From contig NZ_RHNP01000034.1 of assembly GCF_003950295.1 (NCBI RefSeq), positions 1-35,308 of the forward strand: a DNA stretch of 35,308 nucleotides, read 5' to 3'. The notes under the pieces were generated by a model, which was given only the letters and a program-made list of their open reading frames with translations, made no database searches and was not told the DNA's origin. Positions 8,801 through 16,643 of this stretch are shown here, one piece after another (the first letter of the stretch is position 1; each line of letters opens with the position of its first letter). Source of the stretch: Loigolactobacillus iwatensis (GTDB taxonomy: Bacteria > Bacillota > Bacilli > Lactobacillales > Lactobacillaceae). The translations under genes were made by a program, and so were the position numbers.

Positions 8801-9772
8801 GTGGCTGAAAAAAAGCTTTTTGATTACCAAAATAACGAAAACGTTGCGTTATTCGTTGTGGTTAAGGGTGCAGAAGTTCGTTTGGCTAAAAACGGAAAAA
8901 AATTTATTGCTTTTACGTTTGAGGATAGTTCCGGACAAATAACAGCAAAATTTTGGGATGCCAGTGAAACTGATATTACTAATTTTCAGGCTGGGAAGGT
9001 AGTTTATTTAACAGGCAAACGCGAGCTATACCAAGGTAAACCGCAAATCAAATTATTTAAATTACGGTTGGCACAAGAGGCGGATCATCAAACTGCAACT
9101 GATTTTTTACCGAAAGCGCCTTTGAGTAAATCAGATTTAGAAGAAGAAATTAACCAAGCAGTTTTTGCCATTACGAATCCGAATTGGAATCGAATTGTCC
9201 GCTGGATTTTGCACCGACATCAGAGTGAATTCTTTGATTATCCGGCCGCTAAGACTAATCACCATGCGTTTGAAGGTGGTTTGGCATTCCATACGGTCAC
9301 CATGTTACATTTAGCGCAGGCAATTTGTGCTGAGTATTCGTTTATTAAGCAGCCATTGTTATACGCTGGAATCATTTTACATGATATGGGTAAAACAATT
9401 GAACTATCTGGTGCAATGGCAACAACCTATACATTGGCCGGTAATTTACTTGGGCACATTGTTCTGATTGATGAAGAAATTGTTCGGGCTTGTACGGCAC
9501 TCAAAATCGATCCTAGTAGTGAAGAATTACTACTTTTGCGGCACGTCATTTTGGCCCATCATGGCCGCAAGGAATACGGTTCACCGGTTGAACCGGAGAT
9601 ATTAGAGGCCGAAGTGCTTCATCACATTGATGATTTAGATGCTTCGGTGATGATGTTGCAGGGAACGCTTGAACACACGGAACCAGGCAATTTTTCAGAA
9701 CGAATTTTTGGAATGGACGGTCGTCATTTTTACCGACCAGAAATGAAAGTAACCAATCCTAAAACGGATTAA
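8801..9772 (+). CDS. yhaM: 3'-5' exoribonuclease YhaM (OB fold plus HD domain)
   Basis: YhaM-family enzymes degrade single-stranded RNA (and DNA) from the 3' end. An OB-fold nucleic-acid-binding domain (about 10-95, with the KFWDA segment) is followed by an HD phosphohydrolase domain: HHAFEGGLAFH, the metal-binding HD pair at His194-Asp195, and HHGRKEYGSP. The start is GTG 8801, with GGAAGG upstream, six bases after the yhaN stop, so the three genes form one operon. The 323-residue length is close to the Bacillus enzyme. The sharing of an operon by a putative DNA nuclease-ATPase pair and an exoribonuclease is conserved with Bacillus. Confidence 0.94.
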   Translation: MAEKKLFDYQNNENVALFVVVKGAEVRLAKNGKKFIAFTFEDSSGQITAKFWDASETDITNFQAGKVVYLTGKRELYQGKPQIKLFKLRLAQEADHQTATDFLPKAPLSKSDLEEEINQAVFAITNPNWNRIVRWILHRHQSEFFDYPAAKTNHHAFEGGLAFHTVTMLHLAQAICAEYSFIKQPLLYAGIILHDMGKTIELSGAMATTYTLAGNLLGHIVLIDEEIVRACTALKIDPSSEELLLLRHVILAHHGRKEYGSPVEPEILEAEVLHHIDDLDASVMMLQGTLEHTEPGNFSERIFGMDGRHFYRPEMKVTNPKTD

Positions 9773-9801
9773 TGTACCTGACTGAAAGTATGTCAAGAAA
9801 G

Positions 9802-9844
9802 TCTGGGTTTAAAAATTACTTTTATGCGTATTTTCTGATCAATT
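9802..9844 (+). repeat. Intergenic repeat, copy 2 of the 4601 segment
   Basis: Aligned with 4601-4644 over its full length, about three quarters of the bases agree, including GCGTATTTT and a TCTG start. Like copy 1, it sits directly behind a gene and ahead of a GGGACAAAA hairpin. Confidence 0.5.
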
Positions 9845-9860
9845 CGGCTAAAAAAGTTCG

Positions 9861-9907
9861 AAAGAATAAGGGGTTGGGACAAAAAGTCCTAGCCTCTTAT
9901 TCTTTTT
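9861..9907. terminator. yhaM terminator (long hairpin, probably bidirectional)
   Basis: A 20-base stem, 9861-9880 with 9886-9905, pairs throughout if G-T wobbles are allowed, apart from at most one position. It has an AAAAA loop and a T-rich tail. The stem contains the GGGACAAAA motif. Confidence 0.8.
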
Positions 9908-10308
9908 GATCATTACTCTGAACGTGCACCAAAAGTTTGAGTTCACGTGCCTTACGGGAGTGTTTGAAAAAGCGATCAGGTTCCGAGCATTACTAACGTT
10001 GTCGATCGGACTAAGATGAACCGAAGTCCGAATCGCAGCTAAGTACGCTAATAATCTTGATGTTCCATACGTTGTCTATTCTTGTGGCAAAACCAAGGAA
10101 CACAGTTACAAGGTCCATAACTGCTCGCAACTCAATTTGTCTCGGTCGGCGCAAGAACTAGCACGGCACAATTCACCAAGTTGAAACATGGCAAGACAGG
10201 AGGCTGCTTTTTCAAGCATAACTACAGCTAATCCAATATAACCATAGTACAGTTATTGAATTAACTTACGTTACGCAGTAAACTCAAGATTGACTTTTGT
10301 CCAACTCC
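9871..10308. mobile_element. Possible degenerate element with GGACAAAAG inverted ends
   Basis: The left end reads GGGTTGGGACAAAAAGTC and the right end, on the minus strand, GGAGTTGGACAAAAGTC. They are inverted matches about 440 bases apart. The right end extends into a segment that matches 4683-4717. The inside carries the broken reading frame and two blocks similar to the DNA upstream of argR. No transposase is identifiable and target duplications are not obvious. It may be a MITE-like relic or simply two repeat copies that happen to face each other. Confidence 0.4.
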
Positions 10309-10353
10309 GTTATTTTTTAACCTAGATTTTGACGTATAAAAATGGGCACATTT

Positions 10354-10680
10354 CTAGACCAGCGCAAAAAAGCGGATTAAGGCCATTGCGATGATACCAA
10401 CGACGACAATTGCCAACAAACTTTTGGTGATAATTGCCGTTAAGATTGCTGGAAGTGAGGCCAAAAGATTTTCTAAATCAATTCCTGGCAGCCGTCCTTG
10501 ATGCGGTATCAATAAATTTTCAACAAAGAGTGCTGTCATAATAGCAATTGGGACAAAGGATAGAAAGTGAATTAACCATTTAGGTAGTGCAAAATTTTTA
10601 ACTAAAAGGAAAGGAAAAGTCCGCGATAGAACTGTCACGATACCGCAACCGATAATTGTCCAGAATATATAGCGAGTCAC
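10354..10680 (-). CDS. azlD: AzlD-family branched-chain amino acid export subunit
   Basis: A small hydrophobic protein of 108 residues with about four membrane segments and the AzlD pattern (SRTFPFLL near residue 20, LPKWLIHFLSFVPIAIMTAL after it). With AzlC it forms an exporter for branched-chain amino acids or their analogues in the membrane. The start is GTG 10680, which overlaps the azlC stop by four bases (GTGA), a sign of translational coupling. It reads into the gene-free region on its left; no minus-strand terminator is clear. Confidence 0.92.
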   Translation of the reverse strand: MTRYIFWTIIGCGIVTVLSRTFPFLLVKNFALPKWLIHFLSFVPIAIMTALFVENLLIPHQGRLPGIDLENLLASLPAILTAIITKSLLAIVVVGIIAMALIRFFALV

Positions 10681-11375
10681 CGTTCAATCACCACCCCAAA
10701 TACGCAGCCCAACAGTGTTGCAACTAGCAAAGCGGCATTGGCGGACATGAAAATAAGTGAAATATATAAGGCAACGACAACAAATATAATAACGATCAAT
10801 TGCGTCAGTAATTTTTTAGAACGATCGCTAATTAATTGTAAGTAGAGTAGGCCAATAAACATTGCTACTAAAGCAAAATCTAGACCCAGTTTTTTAGGAT
10901 CCGTAACTAAATTGCCAATTAGGGCACCGGTAATAGAGGCTGCTGCCCAAACGAGGTAAGCAACAATGTTAGTTGTGTTAAACCAGCGAAGATTTAATTG
11001 GTGGTTGGTGTAATTTAATTTATTCATCCCTAAGGCAAAAGTCTCATCAGTTAAAAGACTTCCAACACCGATGTTTGCCAGGCTGGAATAACGCCGGAAG
11101 TATTGAGCAATGGTTGTACTCATTAAAATCATGCGGGCATTAACTAAAAAGGTGGAAAAAATAATTGCACTAATTGGACTACCAGCTAGCAACATACTCG
11201 TAATAACAAATTGAGCCGAGCCGGCGTAAACAACTAATGACATTAATAAAATTGCTAGTAAACTTAGGTGGCTCGTTCGACTGACAATTCCGAAAGCAAG
11301 TCCAACTCCAATATAACCAAAAGTTGTTGGAATGACGTCGTGCAAGCCACTTTTAACCGATAATTCAGAATTCAT
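10677..11375 (-). CDS. azlC: AzlC-family branched-chain amino acid exporter
   Basis: An integral membrane protein with about seven segments, of the AzlC/YgaZ type: IPTTFGYIGVGLAFGI at the N-terminus and the SLVVYAGSAQFV segment typical of the family. The likely start is ATG 11375, with AAGAAGG about eleven bases upstream; GTG 11387 is in frame but overlaps that site. It is the first gene of azlC-azlD. The pair interrupts what in B. subtilis is the yhaM-prsA stretch. The exact substrate cannot be read from sequence. Confidence 0.92.
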   Translation of the reverse strand: MNSELSVKSGLHDVIPTTFGYIGVGLAFGIVSRTSHLSLLAILLMSLVVYAGSAQFVITSMLLAGSPISAIIFSTFLVNARMILMSTTIAQYFRRYSSLANIGVGSLLTDETFALGMNKLNYTNHQLNLRWFNTTNIVAYLVWAAASITGALIGNLVTDPKKLGLDFALVAMFIGLLYLQLISDRSKKLLTQLIVIIFVVVALYISLIFMSANAALLVATLLGCVFGVVIER

Positions 11376-11396
11376 AAAAAAATACACCTTCTTAAA

Positions 11397-11439
11397 TTAA
11401 TAATTAATGATAATAGCGTTAATTATTAGTTTAAAACAA
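11397..11439 (-). promoter_or_regulatory. azlC promoter with AT-rich dyad
   Basis: On the minus strand TTGTTT (11434-11439), an 18-base spacer and TATTAT (11410-11415). An 11-base dyad with one mismatch, TTAATAATTAA (11397-11407) and TTAATTATTAG (11419-11429), flanks the -10, as an operator would. The regulator is unknown; Lrp-type control is known for azl genes elsewhere. Confidence 0.4.
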
Positions 11440-11535
11440 ATGATAATTTAGTTAAAGAACTTTTTAGAAAAGTCTAGTCTATTTAGCAAGTTAGTTAAGG
11501 AACATTGACAAAATAACTTGAAAGACGCTAGCAAT

Positions 11536-11585
11536 AAAAAAATAGGGCAACGAGATCTGAATTCAGATCACCGTTGTCCTATTTT
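11536..11585 (-). terminator. prsA terminator
   Basis: A 12-base outer stem (11541-11552 with 11572-11583, one mispair) plus the inner perfect palindrome GATCTGAATTCAGATC (11554-11569). On the minus strand it is followed by seven T. Confidence 0.9.
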
Positions 11586-11596
11586 AGAATTAATAA

Positions 11597-12505
11597 TTAG
11601 TTACTGCTTGTTGAAGTGGTTGTGCTACTCTTGCCAACATAGCCAGATAAGACGTCCTTCAAATCATTATCTTTGATTTGAACATTACCTTTCTTTAAGA
11701 CCTTAGAAATTACGCTCTTAAGAACGGTGTTATTAGACATGTCCTTGCTATAAATCTGAGCCTTTAAAGTTGCTTCATGTTCTTTCATAGTTCCCTTTGC
11801 AGGGTGATTGATCATCCGAATAACATGGTAACCATATTGTGATTTAACTGGTGTTTTAGTATATTCGTTAGTTTTAAGTTTGAAGGCTGCTGTCTTAAAG
11901 CTAGAATCAAGACTAGTATCAGTTGAATCAAAAGCAGGTAACTTACCGGCATCATTCTTAGTATCTGTATCAGTTGAATACTTCTTAGCTAACGCCTTGA
12001 AGTTCTTTTCGGAATTATCTTTATTTAATTCATTAATAACATCTGTTGCTGTCGATTTCTTAGCTACAAGAATGTGTTGAACCGTAACTTTTGGTTGGTA
12101 AGTCTTCCACTGTTTCTTCAAATCAGCGTTGGTAATTTTAACATTATCTTTAACTGCTTCTTCTAAGAGTAAGTTAGAACGTAAATTCTTCTTGAAGCTA
12201 GCCTTAGTCATGTCATTTTGTGAAAGGACAGAACTAAAGGAAGAACCATACTGCTTCTTATACGAATTATACTGCTTGTCTACCTTATCTTTAGAAACTT
12301 TAGAACCATATTGTTTCTCCATAACTTTATCCAAAATCATTTGTTGTAGTGTTTGTTTACCACTTGATGATTTCTTCATTTCATTATAGTAGTCCTGTTG
12401 CGAAATATTACCACCAGAGGTTGTGGCGACGGTTTTGCTACCGCAACCAGCTAACGTGAAGGCTAAAAAGATACCCATAATGGATAATAGCCATTTTTTA
12501 CGCAT
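11597..12505 (-). CDS. prsA: PrsA foldase lipoprotein (parvulin-type peptidyl-prolyl isomerase)
   Basis: An extracytoplasmic chaperone anchored to the membrane that assists folding of secreted proteins and PBPs. A lipoprotein signal peptide (1-20) ends in the lipobox LAGC with Cys21. An N-terminal chaperone arm is followed by a parvulin domain from about [11 protein letters not shown] to [10 protein letters not shown], then a Ser/Thr-rich C-terminus. The start is ATG 12505, with AAAGGA upstream; GTG 12514 lies too close to that site. The length, 302 residues, is normal. It is monocistronic with its own promoter and terminator. Confidence 0.95.
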   Translation of the reverse strand: MRKKWLLSIMGIFLAFTLAGCGSKTVATTSGGNISQQDYYNEMKKSSSGKQTLQQMILDKVMEKQYGSKVSKDKVDKQYNSYKKQYGSSFSSVLSQNDMTKASFKKNLRSNLLLEEAVKDNVKITNADLKKQWKTYQPKVTVQHILVAKKSTATDVINELNKDNSEKNFKALAKKYSTDTDTKNDAGKLPAFDSTDTSLDSSFKTAAFKLKTNEYTKTPVKSQYGYHVIRMINHPAKGTMKEHEATLKAQIYSKDMSNNTVLKSVISKVLKKGNVQIKDNDLKDVLSGYVGKSSTTTSTSSN

Positions 12506-12549
12506 GTAAAGCACATCCTTTTCATATTTTTCTGAAACTCACGATTCTA

Positions 12550-12578
12550 AATATAACATACGTTAAGGCCGAAATGAA
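12550..12578 (-). promoter_or_regulatory. prsA promoter (extended -10)
   Basis: Minus strand: TTCATT (12573-12578), a 17-base spacer ending in TGt, and TATATT (12550-12555). Confidence 0.5.
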
Positions 12579-12730
12579 ATCTAGTTAGCATTCTTCATAA
12601 AAACTTCAAGAAGATAGTGATGTAAAAATAAGATCGAGAAGAATTTTTATTGGCCGCCAAAAATAGAAATTACCGCTTTTTTTGTAGTAGAGAGTCGCAC
12701 AAAACTTTTTAGTAGTACAGGAAGCTTTGT

Positions 12731-13102
12731 TTACATTCCATCTGCGTCATCGGTGGTTGTTGAATTAAAGCTACCATCGGCATTTAAATCACGTTGGATT
12801 TTTTCACTAGCATCTTTAACCTTTTTAATCCGTGGTTCCGTTTGGAAATTAAAATCACTAAATAATTGCTGCAATTCTTGCATTGTTTGACTAGTATTTT
12901 GTGACCCTTCCTTTGTTAGGATGGCCGCTGCCTTACGTAAACGGGCAAGACTGTCATTTAATTCTAAAACATCTTCGGAAATGCCATCTAAGTAGTCCTT
13001 AACGAGTTGTTGTGTTTGGCGGCCACTACGCTTTGCCGTAAAGAGGCCGGTGATGCCACCTATGATAGCACCAGTTAATAACCCAGTAGTCATCTTTTTC
13101 AT
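12731..13102 (-). CDS. YtxH-domain protein
   Basis: A 123-residue protein with a Gly-rich membrane segment at about 6-22 (TGLLTGAIIGGITGLFTA) followed by a basic stretch and a long amphipathic helix. This is the YtxH family, often called general stress proteins, with no known biochemical activity. It follows hit by three bases, so the two are co-transcribed. Bacillus has a similar small protein (YhaH) next to hit. No clear intrinsic terminator was found after it; 12506-12730 otherwise holds only the prsA promoter. Confidence 0.85.
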   Translation of the reverse strand: MKKMTTGLLTGAIIGGITGLFTAKRSGRQTQQLVKDYLDGISEDVLELNDSLARLRKAAAILTKEGSQNTSQTMQELQQLFSDFNFQTEPRIKKVKDASEKIQRDLNADGSFNSTTTDDADGM

Positions 13103-13105
13103 AGT

Positions 13106-13543
13106 TTAGTCCTCCAAGTTTGCTTTAATACTTGCTGCGACTTGTTGTAGTTTGGCCTGGGAGTAGGCTTTGGAATTGTCGCCAAAATCCATCGAAAAAT
13201 CATCATTTTCCGAATAGCGAGGAATTAAATGAAAATGCGAATGGAAAACGGATTGATAAGCAACCTTCCCATTATTATTAACAATGTTCATTCCTTTAAT
13301 GTTGGGATTGGAATCGCGAATCGCGCGAGCAAGCTTCGGAATACGACTAAAGATTGCTTTTGCCATTGCTTCATCATAGTCAAAAATATCGGCAACGTGC
13401 TTTTTTGGAACGAGTAAGGTATGTCCAGGTGTTGCCTGAGTAATATCAAGGAAAGCCTTGACGACATCATCTTCATACACTATCGTGCTTGGAATTTCAT
13501 TATGTACAATTTTACAAAAAATACAATCTTTATCATAGTCCAT
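13106..13543 (-). CDS. hit: HIT-family nucleotide hydrolase/transferase (Hit/HinT)
   Basis: A histidine-triad protein that acts on nucleoside phosphoramidates or adenylates; the cellular substrate is not established. The triad His101-Ser-His103-Phe-His105 lies in HSHFHLIP, and the N-terminal CIFC (Cys7, Cys10) is typical of the zinc-carrying branch. Length is 145 residues. The start ATG has AAGAAGG upstream. It is divergent from ecsA across about 100 bases, exactly the Bacillus arrangement. Confidence 0.94.
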   Translation of the reverse strand: MDYDKDCIFCKIVHNEIPSTIVYEDDVVKAFLDITQATPGHTLLVPKKHVADIFDYDEAMAKAIFSRIPKLARAIRDSNPNIKGMNIVNNNGKVAYQSVFHSHFHLIPRYSENDDFSMDFGDNSKAYSQAKLQQVAASIKANLED

Positions 13544-13578
13544 AGGAAATGACCTTCTTTCACTTTTAAGTTCATGCT

Positions 13579-13606
13579 ATCATAAAGTAGCGTAAAATGA
13601 AATTAA
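13579..13606 (-). promoter_or_regulatory. Possible hit promoter
   Basis: Minus strand: TTAATT (13601-13606), a 16-base spacer and TATGAT (13579-13584), 36 bases before the hit start. The ecsA promoter must lie in the same 100 bases; TACAAT at 13616-13621 is a candidate -10. Confidence 0.35.
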
Positions 13607-13645
13607 GGCCTATAGTACAATAAAACCACGATTTCACGGGAAGGA

Positions 13646-14389
13646 ATGACGATTTTGGGATTAGAAATAACGAACCTAACTGGTGGCTATTCACGTGTAC
13701 CAGTTATTAAAAATTTGAACTTCACAGTACCTGAGGCAACAATTGTTGGTCTGATTGGCCTGAACGGTGCTGGGAAATCAACAACAATTAAACATATTAT
13801 TGGTCTATTAACACCGCAAAAAGGTGAGATTCGTTTAAATGGACTTAGTCTAGCAGAAAAGCCAGAGTCGTACCGCCAGGCGTTAGCGTACGTTCCTGAA
13901 ACACCAATTTTGTACCAAGAACTAACCTTACGTGAACATATTGATTTAACAATTATGGCTTATGATCTTGATCATGATGAAGCGTGGCAACGAGCCAACC
14001 AATTATTGGACAAATTTCGTTTAAGTAAGCGGCTTGACTGGTTTCCAGCTAATTTTTCAAAAGGAATGCAGCAAAAGGTCATGATCGTTTGTGCATTTAT
14101 AACGCAGGCTAGTTTATATATTATTGATGAACCTTTTACCGGTCTGGATCCACTTGCCGTTCGAGATTTATTGCAAGTGATTGCAACTGAGAAGGCTCGG
14201 GGAGCAGCCGTTTTGATGTCAACTCACGTCTTGGCAACGGCGCAACAGGCTGCCGATCAATTTATTTTACTTAATCAAGGTGAAATCACTGGTCAAGGAA
14301 GTCTTGCTGAACTGCAAACCCAGTATCATTTACCAACTGGTAACCTTGATGATATTTACTTTAAAATGACGGATGTGGCGAACTCATGA
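13646..14389 (+). CDS. ecsA: ABC transporter ATPase EcsA
   Basis: The ATP-binding subunit of the Ecs transporter, which in Bacillus affects protein secretion and regulated membrane proteolysis. It shows LTGGYSRVPVIKNLNF, Walker A GLNGAGKST (38-46), the signature FSKGMQQK and Walker B LYIIDEPF followed by TGLDP. The start is not certain: GGGAAGGA abuts ATG 13646, while TTG 13655, three codons later, has ideal spacing to it. Length is 247 residues. It overlaps ecsB by four bases (ATGA). Confidence 0.94.
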   Translation: MTILGLEITNLTGGYSRVPVIKNLNFTVPEATIVGLIGLNGAGKSTTIKHIIGLLTPQKGEIRLNGLSLAEKPESYRQALAYVPETPILYQELTLREHIDLTIMAYDLDHDEAWQRANQLLDKFRLSKRLDWFPANFSKGMQQKVMIVCAFITQASLYIIDEPFTGLDPLAVRDLLQVIATEKARGAAVLMSTHVLATAQQAADQFILLNQGEITGQGSLAELQTQYHLPTGNLDDIYFKMTDVANS

Positions 14390-15597
14390 TGGCAAAATTA
14401 TGGCAACAACGTTTACAGAATCATCAAAGAGAGATGTTAAAGTATCTACGTTTAGTCTTTAACGAATTTTTTATGATTGCAGTTTTCATTTTATTGGGTG
14501 GTTTAGCTTATGCCTATTCAAATAGTTTAAAAACGATTACGGCGCCGCTTTGGTGGGCCAAAGGGGCAGTCTTAGTTATTCTTTTAGTGACCCTTAGTTT
14601 AGGTCATCTGGCTACCTTGGTTGAAAATGCAGATACCGTGTTCCTTTTACCAAAGGAAACAAGTTTTAGTGAGTATTTAGTCCGTGCCCGGCGCTATAGT
14701 TTGATTTTACCGGATCTACTTAGTTTGGTAATCGTTGGTTTTTTGTTACCATTTCTACAGGTTGGGGCAAATTTGCCAGTGATTAGTGGTCTTTGGCTTT
14801 ATTTAAGTCTAATTGGATTAAAAGATAGTCAGCTTTGGTTACAGTTAATTGCACTTTATGAGCGCGATAGCCATACAAGTAGAAACCGGTCGATCATTTT
14901 CTATGGTTTAGCGACCATTACCTTTGCGGTTTCTTTATGGATCAATCCAATTTTGGGGTTCGTTTTGACCCTTGCCGTAGTGTTTTTAGGTCGATTTTTG
15001 GCCAAACGTTTTTTAGTTGGCCATATTTTACAGTGGTCGGTTTGTCTAACGACAGAATCATCCCGAATGCTTCAAATGTACCGGATATTTAATTTGTTTA
15101 CTGATGTTCCCCAGTTACGGGGTAAGGTGCGTCGTCGTCGCTATTTGGATGGCTTATTACGGCTTATCCAGGCTAAACACGAGAATACTTACCAATATCT
15201 TTATTGGCGGGGATTTTTACGAGGAACGGAATATAGTGGTTTATTTATTCGTTTAACCGTGTTAGGTGCGATTATTTTATTTTTTGTAAAGACATGGTGG
15301 TTAGCGTTATTAATTGCGGCCCTATTTATTTATTTAACAGGAGCCCAAATTGTGCCGTTTTACACAACTTACGAAGAAATTGTTTTCACACATCTTTATC
15401 CAATAGAAAATAAAAGTCGCTTAAAGGCGTTTAAACAATTGATTACAGTCCTCTTGATCATTGAATCGGTAATTTTTAGTTTAGTTTTATTAATTAGTTT
15501 ACCAACAATTACTATTTGGTTAGTGGCAACGCTAGTGATAGTCGCCATTGATTTTTGGTTTGTACAACGTTATTTGAAACAAAAGATTGCTCCTTAG
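14386..15597 (+). CDS. ecsB: ABC transporter permease EcsB
   Basis: The membrane subunit paired with EcsA. Its 403 residues hold several clusters of membrane helices (about 30-75, 105-155, 170-205, 285-325 and 350-395), separated by a basic cytoplasmic loop (RGKVRRRRY) near the middle. The four-base overlap with ecsA implies coupling. ATG 14389 is an alternative start one codon on. The transported substrate is unknown. Confidence 0.92.
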   Translation: MMAKLWQQRLQNHQREMLKYLRLVFNEFFMIAVFILLGGLAYAYSNSLKTITAPLWWAKGAVLVILLVTLSLGHLATLVENADTVFLLPKETSFSEYLVRARRYSLILPDLLSLVIVGFLLPFLQVGANLPVISGLWLYLSLIGLKDSQLWLQLIALYERDSHTSRNRSIIFYGLATITFAVSLWINPILGFVLTLAVVFLGRFLAKRFLVGHILQWSVCLTTESSRMLQMYRIFNLFTDVPQLRGKVRRRRYLDGLLRLIQAKHENTYQYLYWRGFLRGTEYSGLFIRLTVLGAIILFFVKTWWLALLIAALFIYLTGAQIVPFYTTYEEIVFTHLYPIENKSRLKAFKQLITVLLIIESVIFSLVLLISLPTITIWLVATLVIVAIDFWFVQRYLKQKIAP

Positions 15598-15666
15598 GCC
15601 AGATTATCTTGACGGACCTGATTTTGGCCGGTAAAATGAACTTAGCTAACGAAAGGGGGTGTGGCG

Positions 15667-16452
15667 TTGGACTTTGATTTGGATGCCGGTTGGCAGGTAC
15701 GACCTGCAGGCGGTAATACAGGAGCGGCCTTTGTGGGAACACGTGCACAAGAAAAAATTTTTTTGAAGCGTAATACATCACCGTTTTTAGCGGCCTTATC
15801 AATGGAAGGTATCACGCCACGCCTAATTTGGACAAAGCGAATTTCTAGTGGTGATGTCTTGACAGCACAGGAATGGCTGAATGGGCGAACGTTAACTAAT
15901 CGAGAAATGCAATCACCAATGGTTGCTAGATTACTTAATAAAGTGCACCATTCAAGCTTGTTAAAAAAAATGCTGCGTCAGGTTGGTGGTCAAACGATAG
16001 CGTCTGATCACTTTTTACAACAATATTATTTAAATTTATCCTCGGATCTACGACAACATCCGCTGTTAAAACAGGTGTTACGGTATTTGATCCAGAACAA
16101 GCCAATGGTTAAACAAAATCAATTGGAAGTCTGCCATGGGGATCTAAATCATAAGAATTGGTTGTTATCTGATGAACAGCGGTTATACATTGTTGATTGG
16201 GATGACGCAATGTTTGCCGATGCAGCGTTTGATTTAAGTACAATTTTGTGCCAGTATGTTCCACGTGCTAATTGGGATGATTGGCTCTTAGCGTACGGCT
16301 TGAAGCCAACGGAAGCGATTATTCAACGAATTGAATGGTATGGTTATTTGAACTTAATGTTAATTGTTAAGCAATTTTATCAACAGCAGCGGTATCACGA
16401 AATGAATCAGGCAATTATACAATTACAAACATTATTTATAAATAAAAAATAG
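15667..16452 (+). CDS. Aminoglycoside phosphotransferase/choline kinase-like protein (YtmP type)
   Basis: A kinase-like fold protein. The catalytic loop CHGDLNHKNW supplies the Asp and Asn, and IVDWDDA supplies the metal-binding Asp, as in APH and choline kinases. The lysine of the N-lobe is probably in IFLKRN. The start is set at TTG 15667 because AGGGGG (15653-15658) sits eight bases upstream; GTG 15661 is two bases from it. It lies in front of trmB, as ytmP does in Bacillus. The substrate is not known, and a small metabolite kinase is likelier than a drug-resistance enzyme. Confidence 0.85.
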   Translation: MDFDLDAGWQVRPAGGNTGAAFVGTRAQEKIFLKRNTSPFLAALSMEGITPRLIWTKRISSGDVLTAQEWLNGRTLTNREMQSPMVARLLNKVHHSSLLKKMLRQVGGQTIASDHFLQQYYLNLSSDLRQHPLLKQVLRYLIQNKPMVKQNQLEVCHGDLNHKNWLLSDEQRLYIVDWDDAMFADAAFDLSTILCQYVPRANWDDWLLAYGLKPTEAIIQRIEWYGYLNLMLIVKQFYQQQRYHEMNQAIIQLQTLFINKK

Positions 16453-16470
16453 AGATAGAACTATTGCTCA

Positions 16471-16612
16471 AAAAAGTGAGACTAGGACAAAAGTTTTAGT
16501 GCTTTTTTAAAAAAGCACTAACTAAACTCCTAACTGGTAACTAATACCTGTAATCAGGTGAATTATAGTTATTGTTAGGGTTTGACTAACTTTTGTTTTA
16601 ATCTCACTTTTT
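16471..16612. repeat. Large structured palindrome between the YtmP-like gene and trmB
   Basis: Outer arms of 25 bases (16471-16495 with 16588-16612) pair with one mismatch and two wobbles. Inside lie a perfect 22-base palindrome (16498-16519, AGTGCTTTTTT with its complement) and a small hairpin, ACCTG-taat-CAGGT (16546-16559). T runs on both strands make it a possible two-way terminator. The left arm contains GGACAAAAG, linking it to the other intergenic repeats. Confidence 0.75.
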
Positions 16613-16643
16613 CAGGTAATGTTTAAAGAAAGAGGTAACAACG

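Larger units (their letters stand above)
9773..10353. other. Gene-free region between yhaM and azlD
   Basis: It holds a second copy of the repeat segment (9802-9844), the yhaM terminator (9861-9907) and a stretch with inverted ends (9871-10308). Within that, one plus-strand frame is open from 9906 to 10016, is broken by TGA 10017-10019, and is open again to TGA 10182-10184, about 91 codons in all. The translation (for example YANNLDVPYVVYS) is not a family I recognise. It is best read as a degenerate small element, not a gene. Confidence 0.55.

Noticed and set aside
9906-10184. A possible small gene in the yhaM-azlD interval
   Set aside because: The frame has an in-frame TGA, no ribosome site, starts inside the yhaM terminator tail, and has no recognisable family. 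It is described as a relic only.
15512-15802. Minus-strand frame across the ecsB end
   Set aside because: It overlaps two well-supported plus-strand genes, has no family features and no ribosome site.
15667-16452. Aminoglycoside resistance gene
   Set aside because: The kinase fold is shared, but the context beside trmB and the similarity to YtmP point to a housekeeping kinase of unknown substrate.
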